A stretch of 6,014 nt of DNA from an uncultured Ruminococcus sp. (GTDB taxonomy: Bacteria; Bacillota_A; Clostridia; Oscillospirales; Ruminococcaceae): the NCBI GenBank assembly GCA_946629405.1, contig CAMOXW010000030.1, positions 1 through 6,014 of the forward strand. The letters are read 5' to 3'. How positions within the stretch are numbered: the stretch's first letter is position 1; every line of letters begins with the position of its first letter. A program made the position numbers and the translations under genes. The notes beneath the pieces were generated by a model that worked only from the letters and a program-made list of their open reading frames with translations, was not told where the DNA came from and did no database searches. Positions 1 through 5,352 of the stretch are shown in pieces.

Positions 1-2
1 AA

Positions 3-50
3 CAAAGTGCAAGAAAAAATATCGGAAAATTTATTTTTTCTTGCACTTTG
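3..50. repeat. Perfect 19-bp inverted repeat (hairpin 1 of a tandem pair)
   Basis: The left arm at 3-21 (CAAAGTGCAAGAAAAAATA) is the exact reverse complement of the right arm at 32-50, with a 10-base loop at 22-31. The stem has GC pairs only in its outer part, and its inner half is an A-tract facing a T-tract. No T-run follows the stem, so it is not a classical intrinsic terminator in either direction. It could be part of a transcription end for a gene left of the window, an RNA processing or stability structure, or a DNA-level palindrome. The role is not determined by the sequence. Confidence 0.85.
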
Positions 51-100
51 ACAACTAAAAATTGGCTTTTAAAAGCTGTATAAAGCCAATTTTTAGTTGT
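51..100. repeat. Perfect 19-bp inverted repeat (hairpin 2), possible bidirectional terminator
   Basis: The left arm at 51-69 (ACAACTAAAAATTGGCTTT) is the exact reverse complement of the right arm at 82-100, with a 12-base loop at 70-81. It begins on the base directly after hairpin 1. Seen another way, it has an A5 tract (57-61), a 9-bp core stem (61-69 with 82-90) and a T5 tract (90-94 region). This is the arrangement of a weak bidirectional intrinsic terminator. The core has only three GC pairs (64-66 with 85-87), so terminator strength is doubtful. A 12-base palindrome (GCTTTTAAAAGC, 65-76) sits inside it. The inverted repeat is certain and the terminator role is inferred. Confidence 0.8.
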
Positions 101-130
101 TGAGCAGACATTAATAAAATGTATCATCGG

Positions 131-137
131 AAGGAGG
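131..137 (+). promoter_or_regulatory. Ribosome binding site of the PHP phosphatase gene
   Basis: AAGGAGG lies 6 bases upstream of the ATG at 144. It selects that frame over the overlapping ATG at 119, which has no Shine-Dalgarno sequence and opens only a 79-codon frame with no recognisable protein. Confidence 0.9.
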
Positions 138-143
138 ACGGCA

Positions 144-917
144 ATGACTGCGAATTATCACACACATACACGGCGCTGCCGCCATGCGGCAGGCGAGGAC
201 CGGGAGTATATCGAAAAGGCAATAGCCGCAGGTATCAAAGTCCTCGGCTTTTCAGATCACTGTCCGTGGGTGTTCCCGGACAGCCATGTTTCCGGTACAA
301 GAATGGAGCCCTCCGAGGTAGAGGGGTATTTCACCTCGCTGACCGCCCTGAGGGATGAGTATGCTTCCGATATAAAGATATACATAGGCTTTGAAGCGGA
401 GTATATCCCTGAACTTATGGAGGCTCAGGACAGGCTGCTTGCGGACTATCCGGTCGATTATATGATCCTCGGTCAGCATTTTACCGTGCGCGAGCCGTTC
501 GGACCTTATACCGGCTCTCCGTCCTCTGATGCGGAGGAGCTTTACCGCTATACCGACCTCGTTATCGAGGCCATGGAGTCGGGACGCTACAAGTACGTCG
601 CCCATCCTGACCTTATAAATTACATCGGCACTTCACCGGATGATGACCGGCTGGAACAGTGCTTGCGCCGGATATGCACTTACCTTAAAGAAAAGGACGT
701 TCCGGTAGAGATAAATATGCTTGGCGTGAGCCAGGGCAGACACTATACCTCGGAGCGCTTCCTGAGGATTGCTCAGGAGTGCGGTAATTCCGTTATCATA
801 GGCTGCGACGCGCACGACCCGGAGGTCTTCTCCGATGCGGCCAACATCGCAAAATGCCGCGCTATGGCAGAAAAATTCGGGCTGCCGTTAGTTGAACGGC
901 TTCCCGGTCTTGATTAA
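144..917 (+). CDS. hisJ: PHP-domain histidinol-phosphatase (HisJ/HisK family)
   Basis: Predicted 257-residue cytoplasmic metallophosphatase of the PHP superfamily, HisJ/HisK type. This family hydrolyses L-histidinol phosphate to L-histidinol and phosphate, the penultimate step of histidine synthesis, using a cluster of bound metal ions. Visible PHP signatures, in order: HTHT at residues 6-9, FSDHCPW at 36-42, GFEAEY at 82-87, GQHF at 110-113, AHPD at 153-156, EIN at 189-191 and CDAHD at 221-225. Likely metal ligands are H6, H8, D38/H39, E84 or E86, H112, H154, D222 and H224. The set is complete, so the enzyme looks active. Length is close to other family members (about 260-270). There is no signal peptide or membrane segment. 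The start at ATG 144 is fixed by AAGGAGG 6 bases upstream, and the first motif follows within six residues. No other histidine gene is in view. Related PHP proteins act on other phosphate esters, so the exact substrate is less certain than the fold. Confidence 0.88.
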   Translation: MTANYHTHTRRCRHAAGEDREYIEKAIAAGIKVLGFSDHCPWVFPDSHVSGTRMEPSEVEGYFTSLTALRDEYASDIKIYIGFEAEYIPELMEAQDRLLADYPVDYMILGQHFTVREPFGPYTGSPSSDAEELYRYTDLVIEAMESGRYKYVAHPDLINYIGTSPDDDRLEQCLRRICTYLKEKDVPVEINMLGVSQGRHYTSERFLRIAQECGNSVIIGCDAHDPEVFSDAANIAKCRAMAEKFGLPLVERLPGLD

Positions 918-1066
918 ATATGGGTATGTAATTTTTTTGGCGGTTTTACTCTCGCAAATTGCCGTTGCAGCACAGTTTCCCGGAATGTGAGGCTGGCAAT
1001 CACGCAAACGCCGTAACCATCCGACCGCCTGATTCGTTATTTACCCTTAAATATTAAGGAGCTTTT
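918..1066. other. Intergenic spacer without a gene
   Basis: These 149 bases contain no supported reading frame and no clear promoter or terminator. A T7 run (932-938) is followed, not preceded, by a weak RNA stem (939-946 with 956-963, two G-U pairs), which is the wrong order for an intrinsic terminator. Short related words occur on both sides (CGCAAATTGCCG at 953-964, CGCAAACGCCG at 1003-1013; ATTGCC at 958-963 against GGCAAT at 995-1000), so some folding is possible. The spacer ends with the ribosome binding site of the next gene. Because of its length, pth may have its own promoter here, but I cannot point to one. Confidence 0.6.
1056..1061 (+). promoter_or_regulatory. Ribosome binding site of pth
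   Basis: AAGGAG lies 5 bases upstream of ATG 1067. It supports the start that gives Pth an N-terminal extension of about 20 residues. No other ATG lies between it and the conserved Pth core. Confidence 0.88.
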
Positions 1067-1693
1067 ATGAGTATTTTTGATGTGTTCGACAGGATTTCTT
1101 CAAATTCTTCCTCGGCAAGAGGTAAAATAGAATATGTGATAGCAGGGCTCGGCAACCCCGGCATGGAATACGACGGTACCCGCCATAACGCCGGATTTGC
1201 GGTGCTTGATATGCTCGCGGAGCAGCTCGGCACTAAGATAGACCGCCTCCGATTCAAGGGCAAGACCACCGAGGTGACTATCGGTGACAAGCGGTGTCTG
1301 CTCCTCAAACCTACCACATATATGAACAACAGCGGCGAGTCCATAGTTCAGGCTCTCGACTTCTACAAGATAGATGTGGAAAATCTCATCGTAGTCTGCG
1401 ATGATATCTCCCTCGACGCCGGAAAGCTCCGCATACGCAGGAAAGGCAGCCACGGCGGTCACAACGGCCTCAGGAGCATTTGCGAGCTCACCGGAAGCGA
1501 CGATTTCCCACGCATAAAAATGGGCGTCGGCAAGAAGCCTCACCCGGACTATGACCTCGCAAAGTGGGTGCTCGGAAAATTCGGCAGGGAGGACAGCGAG
1601 AAGATGAGGTTCTCCTCCGGAAATGCCTGCGAGTGCATAAAGCTCATGGTACAGGGAAAAACCGATGAGGCTATGAATAAGTACAACTCATAA
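1067..1693 (+). CDS. pth: Peptidyl-tRNA hydrolase
   Basis: A 208-residue Pth-family enzyme. It cleaves the ester bond of peptidyl-tRNAs released early from ribosomes, freeing the tRNA; it acts in the cytoplasm and is essential in most bacteria. The family core is unmistakable: GLGNPGMEYDGTRHNAG (residues 27-43), PTTYMNNSG (82-90), VVCDD (109-113) and GSHGGHNGLRS (127-137). The catalytic base is H40 (E. coli H20); supporting residues are N30, N87, D112 and N133 (E. coli N10, N68, D93, N114). Compared with the usual length of about 185-195, this protein has an extra Ser-rich N-terminus (residues 1-20, SSNSSSARGK at 11-20) before the first beta strand. AAGGAG upstream of ATG 1067 supports this start, and the next ATG lies inside the first motif. 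The stop is 12 bp before the mfd start, so the two genes are probably co-transcribed. The pth-mfd neighbourhood is common in Firmicutes. Confidence 0.97.
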   Translation: MSIFDVFDRISSNSSSARGKIEYVIAGLGNPGMEYDGTRHNAGFAVLDMLAEQLGTKIDRLRFKGKTTEVTIGDKRCLLLKPTTYMNNSGESIVQALDFYKIDVENLIVVCDDISLDAGKLRIRRKGSHGGHNGLRSICELTGSDDFPRIKMGVGKKPHPDYDLAKWVLGKFGREDSEKMRFSSGNACECIKLMVQGKTDEAMNKYNS

Positions 1694-1705
1694 AAGAGGA
1701 TAATA

Positions 1706-4700
1706 ATGAACATATTCAGCAATTTTTTCTCAGAGCTTTCCGGATTCAGAAGCATCCGGGAAGCCATTGATAAGAATATCTCGCCTGTCTCCGTGACGGG
1801 CCTTTCGCATATACACAGAGCTCAGCTCATACACTCCCTCAGCGGCGAGAGCGTGAACCTTGTTATCACAGGTTCGGAGGCTGAGGCTAAAAAACTCTGC
1901 GATGACATAAACACTATGTCCGGCACCGAGAGTGCTGTGCTTTTTCCCTCGAAGGAGCTCGTCCTCACGCCTGTTGACAGTTCCAATCATGAGTATGAGC
2001 ATATGCGTATCTCTGCGCTTTCAAGAGCTGCCGCCGGTCGGTGCAGTGTTATCTGTGCAAGCATCGAGGCTGTAATGCAGCCGGTAATACCTCCGGAAAC
2101 GCTCCTTGCCGCTGGTGTTAAGCTTTCTCAGGGACAGGAGATAGACCTTCCCGGACTTTGTACTGACCTCGCTGAATCAGGCTATCAGCGCTGCGAAAAG
2201 GTCGAGGGAGCTTCACAGTTCTCCGTGCGCGGCTCGATAGTCGATATCTACCCGGTGCAGGCTGACAAGCCGGTGCGTATCGAGCTCTGGGGCGATGTGA
2301 TCGACACGATTTCTGAATTCGATACCGATACTCAGCGGCGTACTGAACCGCTTGAATATGTGGAAATATCACCAGCAGGCGAAGTCCTTTACAACTGTGA
2401 GGAGCTCGCCGGAAGGGTCGAGGAGCTTTGCAGAAAGGCACGCGGAAAACGTATGGACCTCATCCGCGAAAGGCTCGGCGCTGACGTCAACCGCCTCAGG
2501 GCAGGGGAGATACTTGCCCACAGCGTGAAGTATTACCCCCTCGTCTACGGCGAGCCCTCTACCGTTTTCGATTATATCGGCGGAATAGTCATATTCAGCG
2601 ATTTTTCAGACGTTATGGACAGCGCGGCCGGAGTTTCCTCGCGCTATAATGAGGATGTGAAGATCCTTCTTGAGGACGGTCAGCTCTGTAAGGGGCTGGA
2701 CGGATATATCCTCGAACTGCCGTTGATACAGAACCTTGCAGCAAAAAAAGTCTGCCTCTACCTCAGCAGCTTCATGCAGGGCGGAGAACGCATAGATTTC
2801 CGCAGGCTCGTCAGCTTCGAGGCTTTGCAGACCGCTCCGTGGAGCGGCGATATGAAGCAGCTCATCGAGGACCTCAGCGACTTCGTTTCGCGGAAATACC
2901 GCATCATCCTCGCCGCCGGAAGCGACAAGACCCTGCCTATAATCCAGCAGGACCTCGCCGAGGAAGGGATTCCCTGTGACCTCGCTTCAAGCGGGATCGA
3001 ACTGAAAAGCGGCAGGGTCTGCCTTATGTCCGGAAGCTTCGCGGGAGGCTTCGAGTACCCCGAGAACAAGACTGTCCTCATCACACAGGGCCGAGCTATG
3101 GATTCCGCCCGGAAAAAGCACCGCAAAAAACGCAATAAAGCGGAGGAAATACGTTCCCTCGCAGATATTTCAGAGGGCGACCTCGTCGTTCACTCCGGAC
3201 ACGGAATCGGAAGATTCATCGGCATCCGTAAGCTCGAAATGGAAGGCGTTACAAAGGACTATATCACCATTCAGTACGCCGGTGCGGATAAGCTCTATAT
3301 ACCGGTAACCCAGCTCGATATGGTGTCAAAATATATCGGCCCGCGCGACGACAGCGGCGTTAAGCTCAACAAGCTCAGCTCAAATGAGTGGCAGAAGACC
3401 CGCAGCAACGTAAAACGCGCTGTAAAGGATATGGCTCATGAGCTCATCGCCCTCTATGCAAAACGGGAAAAAAGCGAGGGCTTCGCATTCCTCCCGGATG
3501 ACGAGATACAGCGCGATTTCGAGGAACGCTTCCCCTACGTCGAAACGGATGATCAGCTCCAGTCCATCGCTGAGATAAAGACTGATATGGAACGTCCACG
3601 CCCTATGGAGAGACTGCTGTGCGGCGACGTCGGCTTCGGCAAGACGGAGGTCGCGCTGCGTGCAGCAATGAAGTGCATACTCTCCGGCAAACAGTGCGCG
3701 ATACTCGCACCGACGACAGTCCTTGCGTGGCAGCACTACCAGACCGCGCTGAGAAGATTCGAGCATTTTCCTGTCAATGTCGAGCTGCTCTCACGCTACC
3801 GTTCTCCAAAACAGCAGGATGAAATAATCCGGAAACTGAAACAGGGGAGGATAGACCTCCTCATCGGTACGCACAAGATAATCCAGAAGTCCGTCGTTTT
3901 CCGCGACCTCGGACTTGCAGTCATAGATGAGGAGCAGCGCTTCGGCGTTGCACATAAGGAAAAATTCAAGGAGGCCTTCGCCGGCGTTGACGTCCTCATG
4001 CTCTCCGCAACACCTATCCCCCGCACGCTGAATATGGCTATGAGCGGAATAAGGGATATGTCGGTGCTCGAGGAACCTCCGCAGGACAGATATCCCGTGC
4101 AGACCTACGTCATCGAGTACAATGCCGGTACTGTGATACAGGCTATAGTCCGCGAGCTTCGGCGCGGCGGACAGGTCTACTACATACACAACCGCGTCGA
4201 AACTATTCAGGCTTGCGCTTCACGGCTGAAGGAATTTCTCCCTGATGCGCGCATCGCTGTAGCGCACGGTCAGATGAGCGAGGACGAGATGTCAGATATC
4301 TGGGAGCAGCTCGTTGAGCATGAGGTAGATATCCTCGTCTGCACTACTATTATTGAGACCGGCGTGGACGTGCCAAACGTAAATACCCTGATAATCGAGG
4401 ACTCCGACCGCTTCGGACTTTCGCAGCTCTATCAGCTCCGCGGGCGCGTGGGACGCTCTAACCGCCGCGGCTACGCATATTTTACCTACAAGCGCGATAA
4501 GGTGCTGACAGAGGTCGCCACCAAGCGCCTCAATGCAATGCGCGAATTCACACAGTTCGGCAGCGGCTTCCGCATTGCCCTGCGCGACCTCGAGATACGC
4601 GGCGCAGGAAGTATTCTGGGCGGACGGCAGCACGGCCACATGGAGGCTGTGGGGTATGATATGTACCTCCGGCTCCTGTCCGAGGCTATTGCCGAGGAAA

Positions 4701-5182
4701 AGGGCGAGCAGCCGGAGAAGATCCCGGAGTGCCTTGTGGATATACAGATAGACGCGCATATCCCCGAAAAGTACATTTCAAGCCTTAATCAGCGCATTGA
4801 TATGTACCGCAAGATCATGCTCGTGAATGAGGATGCCGACAAGACCGACCTCATAGATGAACTGATCGACCGCTATGGCGAGCCGCCAAAGTCCGTTGTG
4901 GGTCTGATAGACGTGTCCTTGCTGAGAAACAAGGCCGCAAGGCTCGGAATTACCGAAATTTCACAGAAAAACGGCTCGATGTACTTCTATACCCAGTTCC
5001 TCTCCGGCGAGCAGATCGCTGCGCTTTCGGCTGCATACAAGGGAAGAATAACCTTCAACGGCGCGGGAAGGTCCTATGTTTCTGTGAAAATCTCGCCGAA
5101 GGTCCGCCCGTTCGACATGATGCATGATACGGTCGGTATCCTCTTTGAAAGCCGTCCGAAGGAGCAGGCCTCGCCGCAATAA
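1706..5182 (+). CDS. mfd: Transcription-repair coupling factor Mfd
   Basis: A complete 1158-residue Mfd, normal for the family. It binds RNA polymerase stalled at DNA damage, pushes it off using ATP-driven translocation on DNA, and recruits UvrA for nucleotide excision repair. An N-terminal UvrB-like region covers about 1-340 (RGSIVDIYP at 175-183). A CarD-like RNA polymerase interaction domain follows at about 486-556 (GDLVVHSGHGIGRFIGI, 491-507). The RecG-like SF2 translocase spans about 575-950: Walker A GDVGFGKTE 640-648 (K646), motif Ia APTTVLAWQHY 668-678, DEEQRFGV 741-748, SATPIPRTL 767-775, IIETGVDVP 882-890 and QLRGRVGRS 910-918 (arginine fingers). The TRG relay motif is at 952-979 (RDLEIRGAGSILGGRQHGH inside it). 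The C-terminal autoinhibitory D7 domain is at about 1005-1110 (RIDMYRKI 1030-1037, DELIDRYGEPP 1051-1061). All ATPase motifs are intact. AGAGGA (1695-1700), a medium-strength ribosome site, lies 5 bases before the ATG. The 12-bp gap to pth suggests one transcript. No intrinsic terminator is evident downstream. Confidence 0.98.
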   Translation: MNIFSNFFSELSGFRSIREAIDKNISPVSVTGLSHIHRAQLIHSLSGESVNLVITGSEAEAKKLCDDINTMSGTESAVLFPSKELVLTPVDSSNHEYEHMRISALSRAAAGRCSVICASIEAVMQPVIPPETLLAAGVKLSQGQEIDLPGLCTDLAESGYQRCEKVEGASQFSVRGSIVDIYPVQADKPVRIELWGDVIDTISEFDTDTQRRTEPLEYVEISPAGEVLYNCEELAGRVEELCRKARGKRMDLIRERLGADVNRLRAGEILAHSVKYYPLVYGEPSTVFDYIGGIVIFSDFSDVMDSAAGVSSRYNEDVKILLEDGQLCKGLDGYILELPLIQNLAAKKVCLYLSSFMQGGERIDFRRLVSFEALQTAPWSGDMKQLIEDLSDFVSRKYRIILAAGSDKTLPIIQQDLAEEGIPCDLASSGIELKSGRVCLMSGSFAGGFEYPENKTVLITQGRAMDSARKKHRKKRNKAEEIRSLADISEGDLVVHSGHGIGRFIGIRKLEMEGVTKDYITIQYAGADKLYIPVTQLDMVSKYIGPRDDSGVKLNKLSSNEWQKTRSNVKRAVKDMAHELIALYAKREKSEGFAFLPDDEIQRDFEERFPYVETDDQLQSIAEIKTDMERPRPMERLLCGDVGFGKTEVALRAAMKCILSGKQCAILAPTTVLAWQHYQTALRRFEHFPVNVELLSRYRSPKQQDEIIRKLKQGRIDLLIGTHKIIQKSVVFRDLGLAVIDEEQRFGVAHKEKFKEAFAGVDVLMLSATPIPRTLNMAMSGIRDMSVLEEPPQDRYPVQTYVIEYNAGTVIQAIVRELRRGGQVYYIHNRVETIQACASRLKEFLPDARIAVAHGQMSEDEMSDIWEQLVEHEVDILVCTTIIETGVDVPNVNTLIIEDSDRFGLSQLYQLRGRVGRSNRRGYAYFTYKRDKVLTEVATKRLNAMREFTQFGSGFRIALRDLEIRGAGSILGGRQHGHMEAVGYDMYLRLLSEAIAEEKGEQPEKIPECLVDIQIDAHIPEKYISSLNQRIDMYRKIMLVNEDADKTDLIDELIDRYGEPPKSVVGLIDVSLLRNKAARLGITEISQKNGSMYFYTQFLSGEQIAALSAAYKGRITFNGAGRSYVSVKISPKVRPFDMMHDTVGILFESRPKEQASPQ

Positions 5183-5261
5183 ATGGTCAGCTCACCGAAT
5201 TTTTTGGCGAAAATGCTGTCGTTGCGTAGGGCGGGAGGTTCAACTTTGTGAAAATTGCTAC

Positions 5262-5290
5262 TTTACATCACCAATTTTTTGTGTTACAAT
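5262..5290 (+). promoter_or_regulatory. Vegetative (sigma-A type) promoter of the secreted-protein gene
   Basis: TTTACA at 5262-5267 (5 of 6 to the -35 consensus) is separated by exactly 17 bases from TACAAT at 5285-5290 (5 of 6 to the -10 consensus). A TG at 5282-5283 one base before the -10 makes it an extended -10 promoter. Transcription should begin around 5297, giving a leader of about 55 bases. The elements, spacing and position all fit a strong housekeeping promoter. An imperfectly understood inverted repeat (5251-5257 with 5272-5278) straddles the -35 box. Confidence 0.75.
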
Positions 5291-5306
5291 GAGGGTATAA
5301 AATACA

Positions 5307-5332
5307 GTGCGGTATTATAGGTGTTTCCGCAC
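5307..5332 (+). promoter_or_regulatory. Leader-RNA hairpin upstream of the secreted-protein start
   Basis: GTGCGG (5307-5312) pairs perfectly with CCGCAC (5327-5332) around a 14-base loop. It lies about 10 bases from the predicted 5' end and ends 6 bases before the Shine-Dalgarno sequence. No T-run follows, so it is not a terminator. A short 5' stem like this may protect an mRNA from decay, which would fit a highly expressed gene; that role is inferred. Confidence 0.5.
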
Positions 5333-5338
5333 ATAAGT

Positions 5339-5344
5339 AAGGAG
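5339..5344 (+). promoter_or_regulatory. Ribosome binding site of the secreted-protein gene
   Basis: AAGGAG is spaced 8 bases from ATG 5353, close to the optimum. It marks 5353 as the start; the ATGs further in (codons 10 and 23) lie inside the signal peptide. Confidence 0.9.
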
Positions 5345-5352
5345 TTTTAATT

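Noticed and set aside
100..127. Possible promoter for the phosphatase gene (TTGAGC at 100-105, TATCAT at 122-127, or TAAAAT at 115-120)
   Set aside because: The TATCAT box would start transcription within the Shine-Dalgarno sequence, and TAAAAT has no acceptable -35 at proper spacing and also overlaps hairpin 2. Not strong enough to annotate.
119..358. Overlapping 79-codon + strand frame starting at ATG 119
   Set aside because: It has no Shine-Dalgarno sequence, no recognisable protein, and lies inside the well-supported phosphatase gene in another frame.
252..605. 117-codon minus-strand frame opposite the phosphatase gene
   Set aside because: It is antisense to conserved PHP motifs, has no ribosome site that I can see, and its product resembles nothing known.
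3380..3766. 128-codon minus-strand frame opposite the mfd Walker A region, and similar antisense frames at 3791-4189, 2758-3135 and 2118-2441
   Set aside because: All are shadows of mfd with low-complexity or unfamiliar products and no independent expression signals.
4292..4759. 155-codon minus-strand frame opposite mfd
   Set aside because: It is the longest antisense frame but lies entirely over the conserved helicase and TRG region of Mfd. Long antisense frames are expected there from codon bias.
5183..5260. Terminator for mfd
   Set aside because: T-rich stretches are present, but no GC-rich stem directly precedes them. I could not build a convincing intrinsic terminator.
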